Assembly: GCF_019511345.1 (NCBI RefSeq)
Contig: NZ_JAEUAK010000006.1
Span: 248,001 to 312,000 of the forward strand
Length of the DNA stretch: 64,000 bases
Source: Rhizobium mesosinicum
Lineage (GTDB): Bacteria > Pseudomonadota > Alphaproteobacteria > Rhizobiales > Rhizobiaceae
Direction: 5' to 3'
Below, piece by piece: positions 7,913-16,427 of the stretch. Numbering within the stretch: the first letter of the stretch is position 1; every line of letters begins with the position of its first letter. The notes beneath the pieces are model-generated. The model was given only the letters and a program-made list of their open reading frames with translations, ran no database searches and was not told the DNA's origin. A program made the translations under genes and the position numbers.

Positions 7913-8137
7913 TTATCCCTTACGGATCAGGAAACGGTGGCCGCGCTCGGTCTTTTCCGTGCTGATAAGCTCGTGGCCGTCTTCATTGCAGAAATGCGGG
8001 ATGTCGATGACGGCAAGCGGATCGCTGGTATCGACGAGGATCGTTGCGCCGCTCGGCATAGACGTCAGCTTCTTACGCGTCTTGATAACGGGAAGCGGGC
8101 ATTTCAGCCCGCGCAGATCGTAGAGAACGGCGTCCAA
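7913..8137 (-). CDS. TusA-like sulfurtransferase
   Basis: A 74-aa protein of the TusA/SirA fold with the CPxP motif (CPLP, Cys13) that carries persulfide sulfur. In other bacteria TusA relays sulfur to tRNA 2-thiolation or molybdenum cofactor enzymes; which applies here is unknown. The full expected domain is present (LDxRGLKCPLPVIKTRKKL, then DPLAVIDIPHFC). It starts five bases after the stop of the L,D-transpeptidase gene on the same strand, so the two are probably co-transcribed. It converges on the CobW-type gene. Confidence 0.88.
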   Translation of the reverse strand: MDAVLYDLRGLKCPLPVIKTRKKLTSMPSGATILVDTSDPLAVIDIPHFCNEDGHELISTEKTERGHRFLIRKG

Positions 8138-8142
8138 GCCGA

Positions 8143-9369
8143 TCAGTTCCTGGCCCAGAACTTCCAGAACGGCTTCTTGGTGGCGTCTGCAGTTTCCTGT
8201 GGTGCGGGCTCAGGTGCGGCATAGGCCAGCGGGTTCTGCATCGGCACTGGAATGTTTGCCGGTAGTGCTGCAGCGACGGTGGTCACCTGAGCCTGTGTGG
8301 TCGGCGTTGCGCCGTTGGCAGTCTTGGCGACAACGCTCTGGGCGGACTGCCTGGCCATCATGTCTTCGAGTTCGGCGACCTTAACCATGCGGCCGGCTTC
8401 CAGAGAAGTGCCTGTTGGAGCATAGGCCAACTCACGGCCCTTGCGCAGCTTGGCGACGACTGCCTTGCGCTCGGCTTCCGTCGGGTCATACCAGGCAAGG
8501 CCATCATACTTCTTCAGGGCCGTCTGGTACTCGGCATCGTAGGTCTTGCCGTAAGAAGCGAGAGCGGCCGTCAGCGCCGGCGGCGTCGACATGGCCGGGC
8601 ACTTGCCGGCCGGATTGAAGCTGCCGCCGTCGGCTGCCTGCTGGTTGAAGACATATTTCTTCTCGCAGACATTCACTTCCGGCGGGCGCTTGGTGACTTC
8701 GAAATGGTCGTAGCCGACCTTCAGCATCTTCCAGAAATCATAGTTTGGGTCGAGGCGGTGCTTGACCATGTTCTCGGCCGTCATGCGGAAGGGGAAGGCC
8801 TGAAGCTGGACGCTTTCCTGACCGCCCTTGAAGGCGTCACGGGCGAAGGCGTAGATTTCCAGAACCTGCTGATCGGTCATGGAATAGCAGCCGGACGATG
8901 AGCAGGCACCGTGGATCATCAGGTCGCTGCCCGTGCGGCCGTTGACGGCATCATAGCGGTTCGGAAAACCGGTGTTGATCGCCAGGTAATATTTGGAATT
9001 GGGGTTCAGGTTGGCGCGGCTCAGGTTGTAGAAGCCTTCCGGCGCCTGCCGGTCGCCGGTCTTGACCTTCGGGCCCAGCTTGCCGGACCACGCACAGATC
9101 TTGTAGCCGGCGATCTTCTCGAACCGGTTGTCCGTCTTCGCCTTCCAGACTTCCAGCGCACCTTCTTCCTTGAAGATGCGGATCATGATCGGCGAGTTGC
9201 GGTCCATGCCCTTGGCCGACATGTCGGCAAGGATATGGGCGGGAAGCGGCTGCTCCACCTTGTTCTTGACCGTCGAAAGGTCGATGCCTTGAGCCGATTC
9301 CAATGCGTCATTGCAGCCGGTCAGAGCCAGCGCCATGAGCGAAACATAGGCAAAATGACGTATGCGCAT
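8143..9369 (-). CDS. YafK-type L,D-transpeptidase family lipoprotein
   Basis: A 408-aa envelope protein. The N-terminus MRIRHFAYVSLMALALTGC carries a lipobox (LTGC, Cys19), so it should be lipid-anchored. A YkuD catalytic domain spans about 60-200, with the HG...SSSGC motif: His153, Ser159, Gly160 and nucleophile Cys161. The following residue is Tyr rather than the usual Arg, as in the YafK subfamily, some of whose members cleave the lipoprotein-peptidoglycan link instead of forming 3-3 crosslinks. The C-terminal 150 residues are Ala/Pro/Gln-rich and probably disordered. Operon with tusA downstream. Confidence 0.85.
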   Translation of the reverse strand: MRIRHFAYVSLMALALTGCNDALESAQGIDLSTVKNKVEQPLPAHILADMSAKGMDRNSPIMIRIFKEEGALEVWKAKTDNRFEKIAGYKICAWSGKLGPKVKTGDRQAPEGFYNLSRANLNPNSKYYLAINTGFPNRYDAVNGRTGSDLMIHGACSSSGCYSMTDQQVLEIYAFARDAFKGGQESVQLQAFPFRMTAENMVKHRLDPNYDFWKMLKVGYDHFEVTKRPPEVNVCEKKYVFNQQAADGGSFNPAGKCPAMSTPPALTAALASYGKTYDAEYQTALKKYDGLAWYDPTEAERKAVVAKLRKGRELAYAPTGTSLEAGRMVKVAELEDMMARQSAQSVVAKTANGATPTTQAQVTTVAAALPANIPVPMQNPLAYAAPEPAPQETADATKKPFWKFWARN

Positions 9370-9554
9370 TCAATCAGCCCATCAACAATGCGACCCAACC
9401 CGCTTACGGAAACCGGGCATAGCGCGGAATCATAGGCGGCTTATACTTGATAAATCCTTACCAGCCTATGACTTGCGCGGACGTGTCCTGCAAGTACAGA
9501 TAACAATATTGTGGCCAAGATTTGGCCCCAATCGGCTGCGCCGGCTTGTGGGAT

Positions 9555-10508
9555 CTACAGATTGCGGCCCATGGCGAGGAATTTCTGGCGGCGGTCGTTG
9601 CGCAACTGTTCGCCGGAGCGGGAAGCCATTTCGGCCAGCGCATTGGCGATGACGTCGCCCGTCGCGGCGATGACGCTGTCGGGATCACGGTGTGCGCCGC
9701 CGAGCGGTTCGGGGATGATGCCGTCGATGACGCCGAGCCCCTTCAGGTCCTCGGCGGTGATCTTCATGTTGGTCGCCGCTTCCTTGGCGCGGGTGGAATC
9801 GCGCCAGAGAATCGAGGCGGCACCTTCCGGCGAGATGACGCTGTAGATCGAATGTTCGAGCATGTAGACGCGATTGCCGGTGGCAATCGCGATCGCACCG
9901 CCTGAGCCCCCTTCGCCGATGATGATCGAGATCAGCGGCACCTTGACGCCAAGGCACATTTCCGTCGAACGGGCGATGGCCTCGGCCTGACCGCGCTCTT
10001 CGGCGCCGACGCCCGGATAGGCGCCTGCTGTATCGACGAGCGTGATGACAGGAAGCTGAAAGCGGTCAGCCATCTCAAGAATGCGGATCGCCTTGCGGTA
10101 GCCTTCCGGACGGGCGCTGCCGAAATTGTGCTTCAGGCGGCTCTTGGTGTCGTTGCCCTTTTCCTGACCGATAACGGCGACCGGCTGGCCGCGGAAGCGG
10201 GCAAGACCAGCCTGGATGGCAGCATCCTCGGAAAACTTGCGGTCGCCGGCAAGCGGCGTGAATTCCTGGAAGAGCGTCTTGGCATAGTCGACGAAATGCG
10301 GACGCTGCGGATGGCGCGCGACCTGCGTCTTCTGCCAGGCGTTGAGCTTCGAATAGATCTCGACGATCGCCTCGCGGACGCGAACTTCGAGCCTGCCGAC
10401 TTCGTCGGAGGTGTCGATGCTTTCGTCTTCCGTCGCCAGCTTCTTAAGCTCGATGATCTTACCTTCGAGGTCGGAGATCGGCTTTTCGAAGTCGAGATAG
10501 TTGTGCAT
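9555..10508 (-). CDS. accA: Acetyl-CoA carboxylase carboxyltransferase subunit alpha
   Basis: A 317-aa cytoplasmic subunit that with AccD moves the carboxyl group from carboxybiotin to acetyl-CoA, the first step of fatty acid synthesis. Full-length match: N-terminal coiled helix (YLDFEKPISDLEGKIIELKK), ARHPQRPHFVDY, RFRGQPVAVIGQEKG, NFGSARPEGYRKA, DTAGAYPGVGAEERGQAEAI (oxyanion region), GEGGSGGAIAIATGNRV and SVISPEGAASILWRD. xerD lies upstream on the same strand with a 62-bp gap, so they may share a promoter. A 185-bp gap follows before the lipoprotein gene. Confidence 0.96.
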   Translation of the reverse strand: MHNYLDFEKPISDLEGKIIELKKLATEDESIDTSDEVGRLEVRVREAIVEIYSKLNAWQKTQVARHPQRPHFVDYAKTLFQEFTPLAGDRKFSEDAAIQAGLARFRGQPVAVIGQEKGNDTKSRLKHNFGSARPEGYRKAIRILEMADRFQLPVITLVDTAGAYPGVGAEERGQAEAIARSTEMCLGVKVPLISIIIGEGGSGGAIAIATGNRVYMLEHSIYSVISPEGAASILWRDSTRAKEAATNMKITAEDLKGLGVIDGIIPEPLGGAHRDPDSVIAATGDVIANALAEMASRSGEQLRNDRRQKFLAMGRNL

Positions 10509-10570
10509 GAGGTGCGTTTCCGTTCCTTGTGCGCGGGGCAGTTTCCTGGTTCCGTCCCTTGTCGCCGGTC

Positions 10571-11524
10571 CTATTCGTGCTTTTTCGCCTGTTTTGCAAG
10601 GGGGTGGTGCGTGTGGACGAGTTGCTGGAGCCGTTCTTCCAGAACATGCGTATAGATTTGTGTCGTCGAAATGTCCTGATGGCCGAGAAGTTCCTGCACC
10701 ACGCGCAGGTCCGCACCATTGGCCAGAAGGTGGCTCGCGAAGGCGTGTCGCATGACGTGCGGAGAGATCATCGACGGTGCGAGGCCCGCGCGGATTGCCA
10801 GATTCTTGAGATCGCGGGCGAAAACCTGTCGCGGCAGGTAACCTTCTTTCGAGGCGGCCGGGAAGAGCCAGGGGCTCTCCTGGGGCTGTTTTGATGCGGC
10901 GTTTTCAGACGCCAGCATGCGGCCGTAGGTTTTCAGCGCGGCAATTGCCGATTGGGAAAGCGGTACCAGCCGCTCCTTGTTGCCCTTGCCGCGGATCATC
11001 AGGAAACGGCCTTCCTGATCGAGAACGCGGGCGGGAAGCGAGACGAGCTCGCTGACACGCATACCGGTGGCATAGAGCAGTTCCAGCAGTGCCAGCATGC
11101 GCATGCGGTGAAGCTGACCGGCGGCAGGGTCAGCGGCCTCGGTTTCTGCCTGCGTCAGCAGCTTGGTCACTTCATCGACGCCCATCGTCTTCGGCAGGGA
11201 GCGGCCCTTCTTCGGTGCGTCGAGAATGCCGGTCGGATCGTCGGTGCGTAGGCCCTCGGCGTAGAGGAACTTGTAGAACTGGCGCATGGCGGCAAGCCTA
11301 CGGGCTTGCGAGGAAGGCTTGAAACCCTGCGCGGACAGCGAGGCGAGATAGGCGCCGAGATCGCCGGATGCCGCCTCGGTCAGGCGGATGCTGCGGCCGT
11401 GCAGGAAGCAGCGCAGGTCGTCCAGATCGCGTTCGTAGGATTGCAGCGTATTGACCGCAGCACCCCGTTCGGCACTCATCATTTCCAGGAATGATTCCAC
11501 ATGGACGCGGCCGAGGTCCTTCAT
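10571..11524 (-). CDS. xerD: Site-specific tyrosine recombinase XerD
   Basis: A 317-aa tyrosine recombinase that with XerC resolves chromosome dimers at dif near the terminus. N-terminal SAM-like DNA-binding domain (about 1-100) and a catalytic domain with the full set Arg156 (TGMRVSEL), Lys180, His256 and Arg259 (HVMRH), His282 (LGH) and Tyr291. Between accA and aroK, with no att-like repeats nearby, this is the housekeeping enzyme and not a phage integrase. The short membrane-protein gene at 11529-11705 ends four bases upstream on the same strand. Confidence 0.92.
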   Translation of the reverse strand: MKDLGRVHVESFLEMMSAERGAAVNTLQSYERDLDDLRCFLHGRSIRLTEAASGDLGAYLASLSAQGFKPSSQARRLAAMRQFYKFLYAEGLRTDDPTGILDAPKKGRSLPKTMGVDEVTKLLTQAETEAADPAAGQLHRMRMLALLELLYATGMRVSELVSLPARVLDQEGRFLMIRGKGNKERLVPLSQSAIAALKTYGRMLASENAASKQPQESPWLFPAASKEGYLPRQVFARDLKNLAIRAGLAPSMISPHVMRHAFASHLLANGADLRVVQELLGHQDISTTQIYTHVLEERLQQLVHTHHPLAKQAKKHE

Positions 11525-11528
11525 CGCG

Positions 11529-11705
11529 TCACTTCTTCGTGGTGTTGATGGTGCCCGTCGAGGGCGGGTTTACGCGCTCGGAAGGGATGCGGATCGTCAC
11601 ATCGCGTTCCTGCGGCTCCACGAAGGTGACGAGCGCCCACATCGCTCCATAGATCAGTCCGGCGATGACCGCCAGGACGGACAGGAAACGGATCAGGCTC
11701 GGCAT
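11529..11705 (-). CDS. Small conserved membrane protein, 58 aa
   Basis: Start chosen at 11705 because GGAG sits seven bases upstream (AAGGAGTAGCCGG); the frame extends to 11777 but without such a site. One membrane segment (IRFLSVLAVIAGLIYGAMWAL, 5-25) is followed by a charged tail (EPQERDVTIRIPSERV). It is likely translated with xerD just downstream. The same kind of gene sits beside xerD and aroK in rhizobia, from memory. No function known. Confidence 0.7.
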   Translation of the reverse strand: MPSLIRFLSVLAVIAGLIYGAMWALVTFVEPQERDVTIRIPSERVNPPSTGTINTTKK

Positions 11706-11851
11706 CCGGCTACTCCTTAGAACTGCTTCTGTTATAAGAAGCATGTTTGCAAGTGCAAGAAGGCGCAGTGAGACCATGATTCCCTTGCCCGCGACTTGAC
11801 GCTACACCCGCATTTGTCGATACCGTTTGCAAACAAAGTGTGAATGGACCG

Positions 11852-12442
11852 ATGAGTGAACCCCCAGTTTCCGTTGCAGATAGCCTGAGAGATAGAGCTC
11901 GCGCCGCGCTCGGTTCACGCAATCTCATCCTCGTCGGCCTCATGGGAGCCGGAAAATCCTCGGTCGGTCGCCTCGTTGCGCAACAGCTCGGCGTTCCCTT
12001 CGTCGACAGCGATATAGAGATCGAACGCGTCTCCCGCATGACGATCACCGAGCTTTTCGCCGCTTATGGGGAAGAAGAGTTCCGGGCGCTCGAAGCTCGG
12101 GTGATGAAGCGTCTGCTGAAGGGCGGGCCGCGTGTCGTCTCTACTGGTGGCGGCGCCTTCATCAATGCCCGCACGCGCAAGCATATCAAGAAGGGCGGCC
12201 TTTCGATCTGGCTGAAAGCAGATCTCGACGTGCTCTGGGATCGGGTCAACAAGCGCGATACACGTCCGCTGCTGAAGACCGAAAACCCGAAGCAGACGCT
12301 CGAAAATCTGATGAATGCCCGCTACCCCGTTTATGCCGAGGCCGATCTCACGGTGCTTTCGCGCGACGTGCGCAAGGAAGTCATGGCCGATGAAGTGCTG
12401 AGAGCCGTGGTCGAGGCCCAGAAGGAAAGTGCAGTATCATGA
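11852..12442 (+). CDS. aroK: Shikimate kinase
   Basis: Phosphorylates shikimate with ATP in the aromatic amino acid pathway. The 196-aa product has the P-loop GLMGAGKS (29-36), DSDIEIER for shikimate binding, TGGGAF, and the lid KRDTRPLL. I prefer ATG at 11852 (MSEPPVS); GTG at 11840 in the same frame is an alternative and neither has a good Shine-Dalgarno. The last four bases overlap aroB (ATGA), so the two are translationally coupled. It diverges from the xerD operon. Confidence 0.94.
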   Translation: MSEPPVSVADSLRDRARAALGSRNLILVGLMGAGKSSVGRLVAQQLGVPFVDSDIEIERVSRMTITELFAAYGEEEFRALEARVMKRLLKGGPRVVSTGGGAFINARTRKHIKKGGLSIWLKADLDVLWDRVNKRDTRPLLKTENPKQTLENLMNARYPVYAEADLTVLSRDVRKEVMADEVLRAVVEAQKESAVS

Positions 12443-13569
12443 ACACGATCGCGTCAGCTTCCGCCGTCCGCAAGGTGCATGTGCCACTTGGCGAGCGAGC
12501 CTATGATATCATGATCGGGCCGGGGCTCATCGCCCGCGCCGGCAGTGAGATCGCCTCGCGGATCAAGGGCCGCAAGGCCGCTGTTATCACCGACGAGCAT
12601 GTGGCACCGCTTTATCTCGATGCCTTGAAGGCGAGCCTCGATGCTGCCGGCATCGCCTCGGCTGATGTCGTGCTGCCGGCCGGCGAGAAGACCAAGAGTT
12701 TCGAGCATTTGATCAATGTCTGTGACAAGGTTCTGGAAGCCCGCGTCGAACGCAACGACTACGTCATCGCGCTTGGTGGCGGCGTCATCGGCGACCTCTC
12801 GGGTTTTGCCGCCGGCATCGTCAGGCGCGGTGTGCGTTTTGTACAGGTGCCGACCTCGTTGCTCTCCCAGGTTGATTCCTCCGTCGGCGGCAAGACCGGC
12901 ATCAATAGCCGCCACGGCAAGAACCTCATCGGTGTCTTCCATCAGCCGGATCTGGTTCTTGCCGATACCGATGTCCTGAATTCCCTGAGCGAACGCGAAT
13001 TCCGCGCCGGCTATGCCGAAGTCGCCAAATACGGACTGATTGACAAGCCGGATTTCTTCGCCTGGCTGGAGAACAACTGGCAGGCAGTCTTTGCCGGCGG
13101 TTCTGCTCGTATCGAAGCGATTGCGGTGAGTTGCCAGGCCAAGGCGGATGTCGTGGTTGCCGACGAGCGGGAAAACGGCCAGCGGGCGCTGCTCAATCTC
13201 GGCCACACCTTCGGCCATGCGCTGGAGGCCGCGACCGCCTATGACAGCAGCCGGCTGGTCCATGGTGAAGGCGTTTCGATCGGCATGGTGCTGGCGCATG
13301 AATTTTCGGCGCGCATGAACCTTGCAAGCCCCGACGATGCCCGCCGTGTCGAGGCGCACCTGAAGGCGGTCGGCCTGCCGACACGCATGTCGGAAATCCC
13401 GGGCACCCTGCCGCCCGCCGAAATGCTGATGGATGCGATCGCTCAGGACAAGAAGGTCAAGGGCGGTAAGCTCACCTTCATTCTCACCCGCGGCATCGGC
13501 CGGTCATTCGTCGCCGATGACGTGCCGGCTTCCGAAGTAATCAGCTTTCTCAAGGAAAAACATCCCTGA
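12439..13569 (+). CDS. aroB: 3-dehydroquinate synthase
   Basis: Converts DAHP to 3-dehydroquinate using NAD and a divalent metal, second step of the shikimate pathway. The 376-aa product shows GGGVIGDLSGFAA (113-125), PTSLLSQVDSSVGGKTGIN (138-156), metal ligand Glu194 in GYAEVAKYG, and the histidines of LGHTFGH (254-260) and LVHGE (273-277). It overlaps aroK by four bases upstream and its stop overlaps the next ATG by one base (TGATG), so three genes form one tight operon. Confidence 0.97.
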   Translation: MNTIASASAVRKVHVPLGERAYDIMIGPGLIARAGSEIASRIKGRKAAVITDEHVAPLYLDALKASLDAAGIASADVVLPAGEKTKSFEHLINVCDKVLEARVERNDYVIALGGGVIGDLSGFAAGIVRRGVRFVQVPTSLLSQVDSSVGGKTGINSRHGKNLIGVFHQPDLVLADTDVLNSLSEREFRAGYAEVAKYGLIDKPDFFAWLENNWQAVFAGGSARIEAIAVSCQAKADVVVADERENGQRALLNLGHTFGHALEAATAYDSSRLVHGEGVSIGMVLAHEFSARMNLASPDDARRVEAHLKAVGLPTRMSEIPGTLPPAEMLMDAIAQDKKVKGGKLTFILTRGIGRSFVADDVPASEVISFLKEKHP

Positions 13570-14879
13570 TGTCAGTCGAGGGCACCCTGGCGTTTTTGTC
13601 GGTCTACTGGCCGGAGATCCTTTCGATCGTGGCTCTGGTGTTGATGTCTGCCTTCTTCTCGGGATCCGAGACGGCGCTGACCGCGGTTTCGAGAAGCCGG
13701 ATCCATACGCTGGAAGCCAATGGCGACGAACGCGCCGGTCTTGTCAGAACCCTCATCGAGCGCCGTGACCGGCTGATCGGTGCGCTGCTGATCGGCAACA
13801 ACCTCGCCAACATCCTGTCGTCGTCGTTGGCGACAAGCGTATTTCTGGGGATCTTCGGCAATTCCGGCGTGGCGCTGGCAACGCTTGCCATGACCATCAT
13901 CCTCGTGATCTTCGCGGAGGTCTTACCAAAGAGCTGGGCGATCTCCACGCCCGAGCGTTTTGCGCTCAGTGTTGCAATACCGACGCGTCTCTTCGTTGCC
14001 GTCGTCGGCCCGATTTCTTCCTTCGTCAATGCGATCGTCCGCCGGATTCTCGGCCTCTTCGGTATCAACCTGTCGCGTGAAGTCTCGATGCTGTCGGCAC
14101 ATGAAGAGCTGCGCGGCGCGGTCGACCTGCTGCATCGCGAAGGCTCGGTCGTGAAGGCCGACCGCGACCGTCTCGGCGGCGTACTCGATCTCGGCGAACT
14201 CGAGCTTTCCGACATCATGGTTCATCGCACCGCAATGCGGGCGATCAATGCCGACGATCCGCCCGAGGCGGTGGTGCGGGCGATCCTCGAAAGTCCCTAT
14301 ACGCGCATGCCGCTCTGGCGCGGTACGATCGACAATATCATCGGCGTTGTGCACGCCAAGGATCTGCTCAGGGCGCTGGCCGAGCCGAACATGGAGCCGC
14401 AGCAGCTCGATATCGTCAAGATCGCCCAGAAGCCTTGGTTCGTGCCCGATAGCACCAATCTCGAAGACCAGCTCAATGCCTTTCTGCGCCGCAAACAGCA
14501 TTTCGCCGTCGTCGTCGACGAATATGGTGAGGTGCAGGGCATCGTGACGCTCGAGGATATTCTCGAAGAGATCGTCGGCGACATCTCGGACGAGCATGAT
14601 ATCGACATGCAGGGCGTACGACAGGAGGCCGATGGTTCCATCGTCGTCGATGGTGGCGTGCCGATCCGCGATCTCAATCGTGCGCTGGACTGGAACCTGC
14701 CGGACGAGGAAGCCACGACGATTGCCGGTCTCGTCATCCATGAATCGATGACCATTCCCGAAGAGCGGCAGGCCTTTACCTTCTACGGCAAGCGCTTCGT
14801 CGTCATGAAGCGGGAGAAAAACCGCATCACCAAGCTGCGTATCCGTCCCGCCGAGGAAGATGAGACTAAAGCCACCTGA
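13569..14879 (+). CDS. CNNM/CorC-type transporter with CBS pair (HlyC/CorC family)
   Basis: A 436-aa membrane protein. Residues 1-190 form a DUF21/CNNM transmembrane domain with FFSGSETALTAVSRSR near the first helix; about 205-330 is a CBS pair (DIMVHRTAMRAI and HFAVVVDEYGEVQGIVTLEDI); the last 90 residues are the CorC_HlyC domain. The family is linked to Mg2+ and Co2+ efflux, not haemolysis. It starts inside the aroB stop codon (TGATG), so it is coupled to aroK-aroB, although it has no known part in the shikimate pathway. Confidence 0.9.
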   Translation: MSVEGTLAFLSVYWPEILSIVALVLMSAFFSGSETALTAVSRSRIHTLEANGDERAGLVRTLIERRDRLIGALLIGNNLANILSSSLATSVFLGIFGNSGVALATLAMTIILVIFAEVLPKSWAISTPERFALSVAIPTRLFVAVVGPISSFVNAIVRRILGLFGINLSREVSMLSAHEELRGAVDLLHREGSVVKADRDRLGGVLDLGELELSDIMVHRTAMRAINADDPPEAVVRAILESPYTRMPLWRGTIDNIIGVVHAKDLLRALAEPNMEPQQLDIVKIAQKPWFVPDSTNLEDQLNAFLRRKQHFAVVVDEYGEVQGIVTLEDILEEIVGDISDEHDIDMQGVRQEADGSIVVDGGVPIRDLNRALDWNLPDEEATTIAGLVIHESMTIPEERQAFTFYGKRFVVMKREKNRITKLRIRPAEEDETKAT

Positions 14880-14937
14880 CTAAGATTTCCGTTACCGGCG
14901 CCATTTCCGTGCACCGCCCCATCCTACAGGATCTGAC

Positions 14938-15417
14938 ATGTTCGACATTTTCTGGCGATCCGTCGCCATCGGCCTCGGGGCGACAGTCCTCATGGATATC
15001 TGGGCGATCCTGCTCGCAAAGCTCGGCGTGACGCCGGCGCCCAACTGGGCGCCGGCCGGCCGCTGGTTCTGGCACCTCGGCAAGGGTAAGGTCTTTCACG
15101 ATAGTATCGCTGATGCCGCGCCCTATGCCAACGAGCTGGCGCTCGGCTGGATCGGCCACTATGTGGTCGGAATCCTCTACGGCATCCTGTTGGCGATCTT
15201 CGTTGGTCCGGCGTGGTTTGCTGCGCCGACTTTCCTGCCGGCCTGGATTCTCGGCATCGTCACCGTCGGCGCGGGCTGGTTTCTGATGCAGCCTGGCCTC
15301 GGCCTTGGGTGGGCGGCTTCGAAGACGCCGAACCCTACCAAAGTTCGCGTGCTCAATTTGCTGGCCCACACAGTGTTCGGTTTCGGGCTCTACGCGACCG
15401 CACTGATTATTCGCTGA
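14938..15417 (+). CDS. DUF2938 family membrane protein
   Basis: A 159-aa protein with four predicted membrane helices (FWRSVAIGLGATVLMDIWAI, WIGHYVVGILYGILLAI, the LPAWILGIVTVGAGWF region, and LLAHTVFGFGLYATALI). The pattern, including KGKVFHDSIADAAPYANEL and PGLGLGWAASKTPNP, fits DUF2938. AGGA seven bases upstream supports the ATG. Function unknown. The stop is three bases from the convergent bolA stop. Confidence 0.82.
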   Translation: MFDIFWRSVAIGLGATVLMDIWAILLAKLGVTPAPNWAPAGRWFWHLGKGKVFHDSIADAAPYANELALGWIGHYVVGILYGILLAIFVGPAWFAAPTFLPAWILGIVTVGAGWFLMQPGLGLGWAASKTPNPTKVRVLNLLAHTVFGFGLYATALIIR

Positions 15418-15420
15418 GGA

Positions 15421-15702
15421 TTACCAGCGCGTCGGTTCGCCAGGCGCTGCCGGCTCGACGGCCAATGCGTGAAGCCCGGCATCCAGCTCGGGCTTCAAGA
15501 GGTCTGTGATCGCCCTATGCCGTTGCAGCCGAGACATGCCGACGAATTTTGCGGAGACGATTCGAACGCGCATATGTGTCTCGCCCGCGCCTGTGATGTC
15601 TGGCTGGTGGCCGGCATGCAGATGACTCTCGTTAATGACGGAAAGGCGTTCGGGTGCGAAAGTCGCCTTGAGCTTCTCTTCGATGCTGGTCTGGAGTGTC
15701 AT
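15421..15702 (-). CDS. BolA family protein
   Basis: A 93-aa BolA protein: an N-terminal helix (TSIEEKLKATFAPERLSV), then ESHLHAGHQPDITGAGETHM with the conserved histidines, RVRIVSAKFVGMSRLQRHRAI with the FxGxxxLxRHR signature, and the C-terminal ALAVEPAAPGEP. BolA proteins bind [2Fe-2S] clusters with monothiol glutaredoxins and affect cell shape and iron regulation. The gene faces away from the J-domain protein, 104 bp between starts, and converges on the DUF2938 gene. Confidence 0.9.
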   Translation of the reverse strand: MTLQTSIEEKLKATFAPERLSVINESHLHAGHQPDITGAGETHMRVRIVSAKFVGMSRLQRHRAITDLLKPELDAGLHALAVEPAAPGEPTRW

Positions 15703-15806
15703 CGCCGGTCTTCTGAGTTCACGAAAAAGGTTCCCACCAAGCCAGCAACATTCGTGTTTGTCAATTCTTGTTGTCGTCAGTCAGCAGCCCCATAATTAGC
15801 GCCGCC

Positions 15807-16427
15807 ATGAGACTTGATTCCAAATATTTCGATCGCATCCGAACGCGCCGCAGGCGAGAGCAGGAGCCTGAACAGGCGCCTCCAAGCTGTCAGTGGGACG
15901 GCTGCGACAAAAAAGGCACGCATCGCGCTCCTGTGGGACGCAATGCGGAAGGCCAGTTCTTTCTGTTCTGTTTCGAGCACGTCAAGGACTACAACAAAGG
16001 ATACAATTATTTCTCCGGCCTCTCGGACGGCGAAATCGCGCGCTATCAGAAGGAGGCGATAACAGGTCATCGCCCTACCTGGACTGTCGGCGTCAACAAG
16101 GATGCCAAGAACTCCCCGCTGCATGCCGAAGTTCGCTCCGGCGCCTATTCACGCGTACGTGATCCGTTCGGATTCGTGAAGGAAGGTGGCGGCAAGGGCA
16201 GCGGCCCGCGCTTTCCGCAGGCCCGCAAGCTGAAATCGCTGGAGGCTAAGGCTTTCGATACGATGGGACTTGCAGCGAACGCCACCTCGGCGGAGATCAA
16301 GAGCAAGTACAAGGAACTGGTCAAGAAGCATCACCCCGATGCGAATGGCGGCGATCGCGGCTCTGAAGAGCGTTTCCGCGCGGTCATCCAGGCCTATCAA
16401 TTATTGAAGCAGAACGGTTTTTGTTAA
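15807..16427 (+). CDS. J-domain protein with N-terminal Cys-rich segment
   Basis: A 206-aa protein. The C-terminal 60 residues are a DnaJ J domain (KAFDTMGLAANATSAEIKSK, then HHPDANGG with HPD at 176-178), so it should stimulate an Hsp70 (DnaK) ATPase. The N-terminal 60 residues carry Cys28, Cys33, Cys55 and His58 in CQWDGC and FCFEHV, a possible zinc site. The middle (95-140) is basic and poorly structured. There is no Gly/Phe or substrate-binding domain as in true DnaJ, so this is a specialised co-chaperone. The family is common beside cobS in rhizobia. Confidence 0.87.
   Translation: MRLDSKYFDRIRTRRRREQEPEQAPPSCQWDGCDKKGTHRAPVGRNAEGQFFLFCFEHVKDYNKGYNYFSGLSDGEIARYQKEAITGHRPTWTVGVNKDAKNSPLHAEVRSGAYSRVRDPFGFVKEGGGKGSGPRFPQARKLKSLEAKAFDTMGLAANATSAEIKSKYKELVKKHHPDANGGDRGSEERFRAVIQAYQLLKQNGFC

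Noticed and set aside
9370..9554. Terminator after accA
   Set aside because: GGCCAA-ATC-TTGGCC is only 6 bp with no T-run, and CTTGC/GCAAG nearby is interrupted. Too weak to list.
10571..11524. Tyrosine recombinase as a sign of an integrated element
   Set aside because: It is XerD in its usual housekeeping setting (accA, aroK), with no att repeats, no phage genes and no composition shift.
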